In this document: positions 36,946 through 48,492 of the stretch, in pieces | Position numbering within the stretch: position 1 is the stretch's first letter | How the letters are laid out: every line of letters starts with the position of its first letter | NCBI RefSeq assembly: GCF_029227915.1 | Contig: NC_079880.1 | Span: 9,203,501 to 9,267,500, forward strand | Direction: 5' to 3' | Length of the DNA stretch: 64,000 nt | DNA from: Hydractinia symbiolongicarpus | Lineage: Eukaryota; Cnidaria; Hydrozoa; Anthoathecata; Hydractiniidae | Translations under genes and position numbers: made by a program | The notes under the pieces: model-generated | The model's database searches: none | What the model was told of the DNA's origin: nothing | What the model saw: the letters and a program-made list of their open reading frames with translations, nothing else

Positions 36946-39702
36946 TTAGCGTCTCTTCTTCCCCGATCGTTTCTCCGGTTTTCGTTCGTTGTCTTTAGCT
37001 ATGGCGGTTGACAGTTTCCGATATAAATAATAGACTAAACAAAGTAAACCAAAGGGCCAGATAGCAAACTGCAAAAAATGCTGCAGCTGATTCACAACAG
37101 AAGGACGCTCCAGATTCATGAGATGGACTTGAAACAGGAGAGTGGAGTCAGCTAAAATAAAGAATCAAGAAGTAGATAATTTTTAACATTAGAGGAAAAC
37201 AAACGATAGAAAAAAAGAAAGAAAATATGCACTCACGAGGAATGACACCATCTACGCCCTGGCTACCATAACCTAAATGAGGCGGGATGACTAGCTTTCG
37301 TTTCTCTCTAAACAATGTACAACATCAGGGATCATACATATGTAACATCCTAAAGTATCAATTGAGCATCCCCTTCCCCTTCTCATGGCATCTACAAGTG
37401 GGCGACACTCTAATGGGGATGTCACAATAAAATGACAAATAAACACGCAAACTATCGAAGCAACTAAGCAATCTTAAATCAGCTGAGACGGTAACAGGGC
37501 TTACTTACAAGCCATAAGACAAAATCTTACTAAGCTTTCCATGTAAAAGTTCTTTCAGAAGTAACTTTTAGCTTTATTTATCACGCGTCAATTCTCAGCG
37601 AAATATGTGTAGAAGATATTGGAAACACTAGCATCAAACACTGACTCTGAGTCAAGGAAGCAAAAAAGAAGGCAAAATTTCCTCCCAGAATATACCACGT
37701 TTTTCTACAATGTTCTGGGAAGTAATCACAAGCTAGAATTTGGTGTTCGTATTCATTAGCACAACAACAAACAAAAAAGAAGAAAAAAGAAAAAAAATGC
37801 CTACCCAACACACATTCCTTGAATTCCTCTCTCCCAACCTTAAAAATAATTTTTTATTATTATTCTAGATGAAACATTTCAGAGCCACAAGTTGGTAAAA
37901 TAAGTCTAACCTTTGATTAGAGTGCCTGCACCTAATTGAAATTTAAGAGGAGATCTTCCATCGTGCATGGAGGAGTCAAACACACGACCATCTCTCAGCA
38001 TTCCCTATGTGAAAAGATATTATATTCGTTTCGTATAGTTAAAAAACACAAAAAGATTGCACTAACTTTGCCAAAGTTCTACTTTAAGTTAGGAAATTTT
38101 AAAGGGAAAAAATTTGGTGGAAAGAAGAGTAGAACTTTATCTTATCGTTGGTTTCCTGTTCACTTGCCCAAATCTACAACGCATTAAAATATAATGAGAG
38201 TGATAGAGTATTGCAAGACTTCTTTTATAAAAAATTACTCCCATACAATACATAAATGAGACAATTTGACTGCAAGAACTAACATTCTTGTTACTTTGAC
38301 ATGATTGCCGGAACTCAGTAGTTACACTGCGCGCTGTGTTAGCTCTTTATTTACAAATTGCGATCAATAAGTCATTTTTTACTGTGGGACTAATCCTAGC
38401 CAATAGAGCGCGCTTACGAAATAGAGACAGTTTCAACAACTACATTTAATTGACTTTCTACCGGTATCAGTCCGTTTGGCATTACCATATTATATTAATT
38501 TAGGGGCTATTTTTCCATGCGCAACTTTAAGACTAATAAAAAATGATTTTATTATCATTTTTGCTAATTATGAATACTGAAATTTATGTGAAAAATAAAA
38601 CAGTTAGTTAAAATCGATGAGAAACAATTGCGATAAACAAAATAATGTGTAGTTCTAATCTCGTTGTCCCTTTAAGTTTCAAGCCACCATGTTTGCAGTT
38701 TTTTATTTTTGCATATGCTTATACTTTAGCTGGGAATTTGGTACTTTGGACTTGAGAAATAATATACTCTTTAAGCCTTTTCTTTTGTGGCGCCGTAGAT
38801 TAGTGGTTATAGCTCTCGTACTCTGTGCGGGAGACCGGGGTTCGATTCCTCTTGACGGCGATTCAACATGGGCGAGTGAATGTTACCATAGCCCCGGGTT
38901 AACCCAAGCCATGTGAGGAAAATTGGGAAGATGGCACACTGTGTGGGCCGTTGGATGTTGCCGGGAGTTGTCTAGTAGAGCGCGGGCTCTAATTGGGTCT
39001 GCTTAGCTCAAAATGAGCATTAAATACTCTAGGACTCTCCATCTACGCCATGGCCCCTCCTGGAAATAATAGACAGGGTATATCCCTCGATATTTGTGAG
39101 GCTAGCCATGTAAAATATGCACATCTATCTATCTATCTCCTTGGTGTCAAAAAGATTTTAAGAAAATGTCGGATAAGGTAAAGATTGTTGTACTAAATAT
39201 TCTTAGTATTTAAACTTGCAAGTTCAGGTTTACCACAAGTCTTTTGTAGACTCATTGGATTTGGCTAAGTGACATATCACAAATTGAAGCCTGGAAAGAC
39301 TTTCTTACTGAGTTTTCAGGTCTGGCAAATTTAGATATATACCAGCATGAAGAGAAAAAAAAATTAATGCATTCATTATGATTCGCAAATAAGGTCTCAC
39401 TGTATAATCGACGTAAACTAGGTCTCCAATTCTTGCAAAATCATCACACAATTCGGGTTTTTCCTGAAAGAAAAAAAAGGGAAGCTGGTTTAAGGTAGAA
39501 AAAATCATAAAACAATAATTGGGATAGATTGCTAAAACTTGCTCAGTCAATAGAGCATTTTTCTAAATATCTAAAAAGCTATTGAGAGGCTTACCTCTAC
39601 AATTATCTCTAAATCTTTAGTGGCTATACTTAGATTAGTAGTGATGCAGTACATAAACAAATATGGTAAATACCAGCGACAACCAAAACAAACCGCAGCC
39701 AT
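36946..39702 (-). CDS. FKBP11: FKBP11-like ER peptidyl-prolyl isomerase, 6 exons
   Basis: Inferred exons, in transcript order, are 39595-39702, 39401-39463, 37911-38004, 37805-37838, 37237-37307 and 36946-37151. All have GT/AG borders and compatible phases, and together they code for 191 aa. The order is an N-terminal signal peptide, one FKBP domain with DGRVFDSS and GEKRKLVIPPHLGYG, a C-terminal membrane helix (FAIWPFGLLCLVYYLYRKL) and a basic tail. A single FKBP domain plus a C-terminal anchor is the layout of vertebrate FKBP11 (about 201 aa), whose helix also ends in a YxLYRK motif. The role is proline isomerisation of secretory proteins at the ER membrane. A recent SINE lies in intron 2. 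The gene is intact as read. Confidence 0.88.
38786..39138 (+). repeat. tRNA-derived SINE (family 1), copy B, in FKBP11 intron
   Basis: Nearly identical to the copy at 24.44 kb, including the tRNA-like head, A and B boxes and body. It has a shorter TATC tail of about four units. It is antisense to FKBP11 and lies in the intron between the exons at 39401-39463 and 37911-38004. The few differences are scattered single substitutions. Confidence 0.8.
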
Positions 39703-39835
39703 CTTTTTTCTTAGAAAAACATCATCCGTCTAAAACGCAGAACAGAAATCGCTATTAACACTCCCCAAAATCACCTGGCAGGAAATTATACGCGCCTGCA
39801 CCACACTGTCCACAAGGTCCGTGTAAATCGCAAGC
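39703..39835. promoter_or_regulatory. Shared bidirectional promoter region, FKBP11 / SNRNP25
   Basis: Only 133 bp separate the two start codons of these divergent genes, so both promoters and both 5' UTRs must lie in or overlap this stretch. No TATA box is evident in either direction, as is common for housekeeping head-to-head pairs. Confidence 0.6.
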
Positions 39836-40082
39836 ATGGTCGCAATGGATTCAAATCAAGAGGTTCAAAAGACTTTCGAGTCAGACTTCAAATCTCTTTC
39901 ACATAAGGAAGCCTTAACTGTTTCCAGAAATCTTTTAGAAGAACTACTTAAAGACCCCCTTCTTCAAGATATTCCAAAAGATACAACTGCAAGCGAGTTG
40001 CAAGCAAAACTTGACCTTGAAAAAGGCAGAGCTTTTATCGTCAACCTGCGCAGATCTTCAGAAGAAGGATTTGAACACATAC
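39836..40082 (+). CDS. SNRNP25: SNRNP25-like (U11/U12 25K) protein, first exon only
   Basis: The exon codes for about 82 residues. The segment DPLLQDIPKDTT...ELQAKLDLEKGRAF matches the start of the U11/U12 snRNP 25-kDa protein of the minor spliceosome (human DPLLCDLP...VNSQIALEYGQAM, from memory). The rest of the protein, a ubiquitin-like fold with an ISW..YVWR motif, is not found in this window. The exon ends in phase 1 at a good donor (atac then gtgagt). The start could be 39836 or the second ATG at 39842. A 14.4-kb transposon nest begins 111 bp after the donor, so either intron 1 is very long and the remaining exons lie beyond 64 kb, or the gene has been cut off. Confidence 0.72.
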
Positions 40083-40573
40083 GTGAGTTTTGTATTATTA
40101 TTAGCCATATTGTACTGAAAGTTTACTTAGGAATTGTTAATTTATTTTTTAAAAGTGGATCTTTAATGCGTGTAGAGTGGGTATGCCCATATACAGTCAG
40201 GGATAACCGCAAATTAGGCTATCACGCCAAATTAGGCTAGTAGCTTAGTTAGGAGATTTTTCATAGACTATTTAGGCGAGTATCTCCTATTTAGGCGATT
40301 TGCTATCTTCTTTGTTAAATATAACGGAAACGACGTATAGTCGCGCCATGTTTTTTTGGCTATCCAGTGGCCTGTCAAGTCGTCTTTGGTCAAGTAAAAT
40401 TTCATGTAATTTGCTTCGCGGAACTAAAAATTATAGGCCAAAAGACTTTCTATCTGCTAATTAGGCTATGCTAGACTAATTAAGCTATGATATCTTATCA
40501 GAAGGTTATTTCGCGCCAATATAAGGTTTTCTGTACCAGCGCAACTTTCTTATTTGTTCAACGAAGCTAAAAC

Positions 40574-41125
40574 ATGGCCAACTTAAATAATGCTGAAAGT
40601 AGGATGTATGTAGATAGCTACTGCGAATTTCGTACTCGCCAAGATTGGTACAGCGAAGAAAATGAAGCATTTTTCATAACGTTTTGTGTAGTTAACGGGT
40701 TTCACTTTTTTTAAGTTAGGCCTCTTGTTGGCATGGAAATGCCAATGATGCTAGTACGAGAGCCTTCTAACGAATATGATACAAATGCTATCAAAGTTGT
40801 TGTGCCTCCTATACATGAACTCAATCCAGAAATCTTAGACATTGTTGTAAGGCAGCGCACAGGGGATACAGTCAGAAGGATAGCTGGATGAACTGTTGGA
40901 AGAGTTCCTCGAGTGGTTGCGGGAATATTAGCAAGTCGTTTTGATTCTGGACAAATTCGCAGGGGCACATGTTTTTTTACAGGTAGCATGCAGCATGGGA
41001 ATCACCCAACACTGCGAAGTGGCCCTAAGCTAGAATGTATGTACTGTTTTGAAGCTGACACTCAAAATACAATACGAGACGTCATATCTGATTTACAGGG
41101 ACAAACACATGTGACAACATTGTAA
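40574..41125 (+). pseudogene. E1 ORF1: HIRAN-domain protein with two in-frame stops
   Basis: From the ATG at 40574 one frame runs to 41125 except for a TAA at 40712 and a TGA at 40889. The translation shows the HIRAN signature: a hydrophobic first strand (FFITFCVVNGF), VGMEMPMMLVREPSNEYD, NAIKVVV, and later VGRVPRVVAGILASRFD. HIRAN domains bind 3' ends of single-stranded DNA in HLTF/Rad5-type proteins (established knowledge). Here the domain is almost alone (about 180 residues), without helicase or RING. As part of a transposon it might recognise cleaved ends, which is inference. The two stops show this copy is dead. Confidence 0.7.
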
Positions 41126-41252
41126 ATTTTTTTTTTGGTGTATATATATCTATTGTTTTATTATATTTGCTATTTACATTAGAAACAACTAATAAATATG
41201 GCTGAAATTTTTGATGACAACTTAAATCTTGTTAAATTAAAAAATATAGTTA

Positions 41253-44200
41253 GATGAGGTAATCGTTACGCACTTTTTAAATAATCATGAACTACGGTCG
41301 CTGTTCTAATCGTTACGCAGTTCTTTTGTTTTATTCATGCAAAATTAGTTTCTTGTAACATATTCACCAAATATGAGGACCATATGGAAGCGCTATCATG
41401 CACTTTTTCACATAAAACAATGCGTAATGATTAGATCGAAAAAACTCTAATCATTACGCATTTTTTTATATTTTTTACGCAGGTGCGTAATGATTATAAC
41501 ACCCTGCGCAATTAATAAAATAGTTTGTTACGCACCTAAGATCTAATGGTTACGCACGCTATTTACGTAGCAGTGTAGTCTGGATTAGTCTATTTGTGCC
41601 TTTTTTATCTTTTTGAATATTAGAACTACAACCGTCAATAATTTCAAAGAGGTGCAATGGAAATAACTAATAAAATATAACAGGGAATTGAAACAATACA
41701 ACGTGTAGTGTGGCGAAAATGACCTTGAAACTTCGGCTTTTATTTTAAACAGGGAAAATACCGGCAGTTATACAACAACTACATTTCATTTAAATCACTC
41801 TCCCATTTGCATCTTTCCGAAACATGCATTGCGTCTCTGTTCTTCTTTTTTATCCTTTCGAACAATTCTCGAACTTGAGGATACTGTGGGAACTCCCATT
41901 TGTCACCACCCAAAAAAGTTGCAGTTAATGGCCCACAGATAACATTTTGGACAGCGAAGGTGTCGATATCTTCCCCTACAGCTGTTCCAAACTCGCTTGT
42001 TTTTTTTATTTCCCGAAGGATGTTGTCAGCTGTCCCCAACTTTTTTTGCAGACATTCTATCTCTAATCCTGCAGCAACACCGTTTTCATCATACAAAAAA
42101 CGCGTGAGGGCTTTTCCTATGTACAAACTAGGACCTCTCTTGGTGTCGTAAATGCATGTGTACCATTTACCAACCACATCGCATTCTTTTGTTGGCGAAT
42201 TTAAAAACTTCCACGTTTTTTCCATTGACAACAGTGTATCTGTTGATTCATCCTGGACAACGTCCTCTTCGCTTTCCTCTCTTTCTCCTTCCTCTTCTTC
42301 CTCTTCTTCATCTTCTTCTTCGCTCGAGGTAATCTCATCGGTATCGCTGTCGTCTTCCTTGTTTATTGTAATTTTCTGCTTTCCCTTTTTGCTCGCAATT
42401 GCAATTTGTTGTTTCTTCCTTTCTCTTTCTTCTTTTCTTAGCAACGCCTTTGCTTCCCTTTCTTCTCTCTCTCGGGCTTTTCGTTCAAGCTCTTCGAGCA
42501 GCTCTTTCTGCGTAATAACCTACAACATGGACAATCAATTAGTTATTTTTAATGTGAAATGCAAAATCATTAATGTACTTATTCTTAAATAATATTTTAC
42601 CTTTCCGCGAAGATCTAACTTTTGTCTTCTTTTCTTAGGCTGATCTACTGAACCTTTTACTTTATCGAGGAACAGCTCTTCAAATACCTCAGTCGATTTT
42701 GGGGTGGACTGGTTAATTGGTGACAACTTCCAACCATTTGGAATCCAGCAGAAGCCTGTAGGTGCTGTATATGGATATGGTCCAAGCAAACTCAGACTTT
42801 GTCAATTGGCTTTTAGCACCATGTGTTGTCACGCGTAAATGGAGGCGCTTCTCCCAAGCACGTTTTAAGGGTCCAAAACATGCAACATCTAGGGGTTGCA
42901 TGACATCCGTAACATGTGGAGGGAATTTCATTATAATTATATCGTCTTCCAATGCTTTTTTAATGACAGATATGCTGATATGGGTAAGGTGCCCATCAAA
43001 CACCAGTAACAATGGTCTTTCTGTTACGTCCTTAGTGAATTTGGCGAACCACATGGAAAAAACTTCCGTGTCCATCCAACCGTTTTCAGACTTGGCGTAA
43101 AACGTGTTGAGTAGAGCCTTGTTCCCGTACCACGTACTTTGCATATTTTTTCCAGTGAATATAATAAGAGGGTCAAGTGCCACTCCAGCTGCATTACAAA
43201 CACCGAGTACAGTGATGTTTTCTCTCCCAGCGCCATACCGTAATTTAAGGGCACGCTGTCCCTTCACTGAGACAACTTTCCCTTTTGATGGATCAGTTGG
43301 GAAAGAACTTTCGTCACAGTTCCAGATCCGTTGTGCATCCAGATTAGGGTATTTCTCGAAGATCTAAAAATATCATTTTACTATACATCTTGCACGGTCA
43401 AATTATAAACGCTGTTTTCTAGAAAAGCGTACCGTCAATGACGCATATATTACCTGTTCCAATTGATCGTAGAAATCAAAAATTATAAATGGATTGGATG
43501 TGTTTGCTTTACGGGCAGTACTAATCATCTCAGCCTTCTTGTGACTCAGTCCATTTCTTTTCATAAAGCTCTTTATCCACACCAAACCAGGCCTTCCATT
43601 TTTAAACTGGAGTGAAATCGTCCCTGTGACTTTAATGTATTCGGCAACAAGATCCTAAATAATAAATTAAATGATGATACAAATATAAATAGTGACAGAA
43701 TTTCCAACATTCAGTTTTAAACCCTTACAAAAACAGCTTTTAGCTTACCAAAATTTCATCCAACGTAGGACTAAAACCAAGGTTACATACAACACCAATG
43801 CACTTAGCTAGCCGGGCCTCCGTTTCTGCATCGAAAACACATTTCCGCCCAAACTTTCCTAATTTGGCTCCTTCCTTGCGTTTTTTTAAACGAAATCGCA
43901 GCGTAGAATCGTTGATACCATGACGTTTTGTTATGCCTCTGACTGATGCATTCGGCATAGAATCGAACTCTTGAAGCGCTTCCTGGAGGTGCACTTCTGT
44001 CCACGCGTCCACAACTTTCTTAGCAACTTTTCTGCTACCCTGCTTTTTTCTTCGACCACTCTTTGATACACGTTTTTTTGTTTTCATTGTTAAGCCGTCT
44101 AGACAAACTATAAACACGATAAAACACAGTATACATTCCCAAAAATACTCACTGTGGTCTCTCATCCAAGAATATGGTAAAACAAGTGTTTAGAAATTAA

Positions 44201-44863
44201 AAACAAACATAGCAAAACAAAAAATTCTACCTTCTCCCAGTACGAATTGATCTGCAAAAGAGTTTGTTACTAGAATCTTGTCTTGTTAAGGAATTATTGA
44301 CCAATTGGCGCCAAAGACCTTCACAAAATACCATAAAAGGAATGTTTACCCCTTCCAGGCAATTATAACAAGGCATAAAGTTCTTAGCTAAAGACGTTAA
44401 ACAAGATTTCTAGTAGTCTCTCTAACTTTGCTTTGTGCGTAATGATAATATTATGCCCAATGATTTCTTGATTTAATCATTGCGCATCGTTTTTTTGCCC
44501 CGGGCGTGATTTTTACATAAAAAGGCCTCCAAGAATCAATGGACGAGGTTCGGGTCTGTAATTTAGCACAGTTTTTTACCAGTGGACCGTGCTAACAAAA
44601 ATGGTAGAGGAAAGTTAGTGAAGTGATTCGGAAAGTTGATATTGGACTTTTTTGGAGTGGTGTTGGAAACATCAAGATTTCTCTGGAAGAGTCGTCGTAT
44701 GGAATAATTTAATTGGTTAATATAGCGGAGGAATCATTTCAGTTAGTTTTTTCATTCTTTAATTTTATTTTAAACCTTGTTTTAGTTGCGAAATTAACAA
44801 ACTTAAAAATGCGTAATGAATATAAATGCGTAATGAATATAAATGCGTAACGATTACCTCATC
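41253..44863. mobile_element. pogo/Tigger-like element nested in E1
   Basis: The terminal inverted repeats start gatgaggtaatcgttacgca, perfect over at least 20 bp, with TA on the left (41251-41252) and TG on the right (44864-44865). This is read as a TA duplication with one substitution. Many copies of gcgtaatgatta or its complement lie within the first 310 bp and the last 420 bp, a likely transposase-binding array. The 3.6 kb hold one four-exon DDE transposase on the minus strand. Insertion into the E1 PHD ORF makes it younger than E1. Confidence 0.82.
41779..44087 (-). pseudogene. pogo/Tigger-like DDE transposase, 4 exons, one frameshift
   Basis: Exons in transcript order are 43749-44087, 43454-43654, 42601-43363 and 41779-42519. 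Exon 1 holds a basic start and a Psq/CENP-B-type helix-turn-helix (LQEFDSMPNASVRGITKRHG). Exons 2 and 3 hold the DDE_1 core: WNCDESSF (first Asp), LLLVFDGHLTH (second Asp), then FPPHVTDVMQPLDVACFGPLKR with the third Asp region. Exon 4 is a Glu/Asp-rich coiled tail and a C-terminal domain (GKWYTCIYD, FLYDENGVAAG) shared with the copy at 57 kb. Exon 3 has a net one-base shift near 42797, where the frame jumps from KSEF to LGPYPY. Comparison with the 57-59 kb copy (ADFVEKLG) indicates a loss of 8 bp. Otherwise the gene is open. Confidence 0.78.
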
Positions 44864-45660
44864 TGACTATACAAACAAAAGTAAAGTTTGTGAGCCTGGA
44901 AGCAGTCCCACTAAAAAAAGGTGCCGAGGAAAGGAATTCATGAAAAATTCAGCTGCCAGAAGCGACTGTCGCTATAAAAGAAGAAATGGAATTTTAAATA
45001 GTGTTTCATTATTAAAACTGTGCACAGGAGATGATGTCATGATTCAATTCCTGCATGGCACTACAAAAGAGAAAAAGGTTTTTGGAACATGTCAAGGTAT
45101 GCTTCTTGAGCAGTACTTAAATAAAAATACTGACACTTGCAATGGCCCGATGACCTCGACTGCTCTCCAGGGTCACGTAACAACATTGTCCGACCAGAGC
45201 ATGTTGTCATTACAACCCTCGACTCCACAACACACCTTGCAAAATTTAGATGCTGCACTCAATGCGTTGACACCCTCTGCACCAATTGAAACAGCATCAA
45301 CCGATATTGACGAAAACACTTGTCAATTATGTCGAGCCAAGCACGACACAGAGGACGATTTAGACTCAGCTTGGATTGGTTGCAGTGCAAGAGGGTGCAA
45401 GTATTGGGTGCATGCTCTATGCTTAGGTTTTACCTGTAAAAAGGTAGAAAACTTTGGGAATTTTTGGTGTCTGACACACATAAAAAGACATGTTACTTCG
45501 ACCAGAAGAAAATTAAAACACTAACACTCTACAAAAATTTTTTTAAAAAAACTTTATTTTGTTAACTTATTTTGTTCGATAATCAGATTATTTTGTTGCT
45601 TGTATAGTCGTTTTATTTAAATGTGTGCATATATTATTTTTTTAGGATAGTTATATATAT

Positions 45661-48492
45661 TTATAATAGTTCATCATCACTATATTCATCAACGTCCTTT
45701 TCTGCATAGGTCTGTAAAAGTTCATAATTAATTTTTGAAAGCTTTAAGCCGTTTTGATGTTGCCGCCAATATTCCAATCGTTTTTCTCGCAATCTTTCTG
45801 ATAAAATGATAAGGCTATCACTCATCGGTTCACCAAAGATGTTAAATATTTGACTGCTTTCTGTTTTATCTAAAAACTTGGAATGTCGTAAAAATGCTCT
45901 CCATTCAGTAATTTCTTCACTTAAAAGTATGTTTCTAGATCTTGGGTCATCCTTTAGGCTTAGCAAGTTAGAAACATTGTCATAAATTTTGTCAAAAGTA
46001 TCAACACATCTTGATATACGTTGCCAAGTAGCCTTATCAACATTTCCTTTAGGAGCCATCATTTTTTGACGTTTGATTTTTTGCTCCATTAGAAAATCTC
46101 CACCTTGATTTCGGCCATGACATTCGTTTATTGAAAATGTGAGATTTTCTTCTCTTTGTTTTCGCACTTGAGGAGGGTAAATAGCTTTATTAAGCAAATC
46201 ACGGTACTCAATTTCACGATAAAACGGATGATTAAAACCGAATTACCAATCTGCAAAAGCGTATCTACCTGCAAAAGCGTATCTACCTGCATCACTTATG
46301 CTGATATCATTATTGCGGTCACCAACTCTTTGTGTATAAATGCCCAAACCAAATGTAGTAATCAACTGTAACATAAGCTTGAGTGTTGGGCAACTAACTT
46401 TGTGTTGCCATTCCATAAAACCCATGGCACTAATGTTGCCCTTTTCTTCTTCTGCATATTTGTTAATAAGTTCTAACATTGTACCATGCAAAAAAACTTC
46501 AAAGGCTTCCCATGCCTTGTGATTATCTGTACAATCTTTAAAGTAGGTATACGCTTTTGGAGAGTTAAAATTTAACACATCACGGCCAAGTGGTTCCAAA
46601 CATATTTGGTCCAATATCTTAAAGAAACCTTTCACCTAACATGTAAATATATTTTATTTATTATTACGATAAACAGCATAAGTTTGATTACATTTTTAAA
46701 CATTGCTTTTTTATATTTATTATTCATGAAGTATACTGTAAATATTTTTTAAAACAGAAAGTATTTTATATTGAAAGATTGTTATGTTACACATTTTTTT
46801 TTTATTTGTTTGTTTTAGTTCAGTCCCCTTTTGCATAAAAATGTATTTGTATACCTGATTCATATTTAAATGTCCCAAGCCAGGAAGTAAAAGTAATCCA
46901 ATCATAATCTTCTTTGTTATCATCAATAAGCCTGCTAGCAAGTACATAAGGTGGTCCATCACATCCAACGTATCCATCACATCCAACGTATGTCCAGAAT
47001 CTACTTTTAGATACAGCAAGGTTTTCTTTAAGTTGACTAAGAATTGATTTAATGTTGTCATAACTGTTGGGGTTTAATAATATTGGCTCTCCAACTTGAA
47101 TTGATGGTTTATTACAAGCACTTTTTTGACCAAGATTTAAATACTTGTTACCAACTGAAGTTGTTTGACAAGATTTCTGTTGTTCCTCATTGACTTTCTT
47201 AACTGCTGACCCACACGCATCACAAACACGCTTGCAATTCTTATATGCCTTCCCACAATCCTAATAAATATAAATGAAAATCAGAAAAATACACTGATGA
47301 ATACTGTATTATAACAAGTAAAAAAAAACTTACCGTAATTGTACACTGGCGCTTTTGAAGTAAAATAAGGTCTGAAATTCTTTTAGTGATTTCATTTGTT
47401 TCATTTTTGTACTGTTCAATCATTTGGCTAATGTAGTTGAAACGAACTTTTCTGAAAACTTTGCGTGAACTTTGAAGGATTTCATCCATTTTTCCTTGGA
47501 TTTCCCCAAGTGTTTTTTCGGTACTCCAGTAGCATGGTTTTAACGATTCAATGGTTTGAATATTGCCCATTAAACTTATATACAGCGTTGATGTGATAAT
47601 ATCAGCCAAAGCTGATTTCGTCTTCGAAATACGGTAGTTGCGAATTATGTATTTTCCAATATTGTCAATGTAGGTTTCTATGTCTCCGCTTGGACATTCC
47701 AACTTATTTCTACCAATTTCCTTTAGCCAATTTAAATATGAAGAATAACTGCCAGCTGGATAAATCTTACCATTAATAGTTGTTACTATTTTAGATCCAG
47801 AAATACACGACTTTACCAGATTTGAAACAAATGAATGTGGAAATATCCAATTTAAATTTGCCAAGTAGTATATGTTTTCGATCAGGGTAGCCAAATAGAA
47901 AATTATACCAGAATTATGTTCATTTTTAATGTACCGACCTGAAATTCCTTCCACAAACGAAACTAGAATATTTTCTCTCTGAAGTATAAATTCCATTGGA
48001 TTGTGTTTGCAAATAAGATGCATCTTTGTATTTTGTACTTAAATATTCTCCATCTTTTTGTATTTTATACAAAAGAACTCTTTTCCCAAGATAAAAAAAT
48101 AACTGTGACCATTTTGAATCTGGTACATGGTCAGTTAAAACTTTGGATTTTAACAAATATGCTATAAATGTGTCAGTCTCCAAGCTATCACATGACAACC
48201 CATGCTCTCTTTGTCCTTTAGTTTCAACATCTTCAGGTTTTGGTTTCATAAGGTATTCTGCCATATTAATGCATGCTTTACAAAGATAGCTTGATCTTTC
48301 GGATAAATAATTGTGTGATTTCAAGTAATTAACAACTGTTTGCTTCACTTTGGATCTTTCAATATGACAAACTGATTTACTTTCATCTTGAGAAAGAATA
48401 ATCCAAACATCATGATCACTACACTTGCAGCCGGCCTTTGGCGCAGCCATATTGAAAAGGGCCGTGAAATTCAAAAATTTGAAAATAGACAA
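45661..48492 (-). pseudogene. E1 large multi-exon protein (GCDG family), candidate transposase, damaged
   Basis: Read from 48452 (MAAPKAGC) or 48492, the exons are about 47334-48452, 46855-47261 and 45661-46635. The N-terminal part has paired cysteines (SSYLCKACINMAEYL). The middle reads NPMEFILQRENILVSFVEGISG, then a CKRVCDACGSA zinc-knuckle-like motif, GCDGPPYVLASRLIDD and PGLGHLNMNQ. The C-terminal part has QGGDFLMEQ and ends in an acidic tail (DVDEYSDDELL). I recognise this as a large cnidarian multi-copy family (possibly the DUF6589 type, weak memory) but not as a known transposase. Damage comprises frameshifts near 48005 and 46890, a TAA at 46243-46245, and two in-frame 18-bp tandem duplications (46956-46991 and 46251-46286). 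Confidence 0.6.

Larger units (their letters stand above)
41198..45524 (+). pseudogene. E1 ORF2: PHD-finger protein interrupted by a pogo insertion
   Basis: The frame opens at an ATG at 41198, runs 18 codons to 41251, and is then split by the pogo-like element at 41253-44863. Taking out the insert and one copy of the TA-type duplication restores the same frame, which runs to a stop at 45524 (about 240 residues). The C-terminal 60 residues form a PHD finger: CQLC, then a CxxxxC pair, WVHALCLGF and a closing CxxH. Upstream is a basic stretch (KKRCRGKEF) and a Ser/Thr/Pro linker. PHD fingers read histone tails, so a targeting role is possible. Before the pogo hit this ORF appears to have been intact. 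Confidence 0.65.

Noticed and set aside
42152-42592. Plus-strand Ser-rich frame of 146 codons
   Set aside because: It is the antisense of the Glu/Asp-rich tail (GAA/GAG codons) of the pogo-like transposase.
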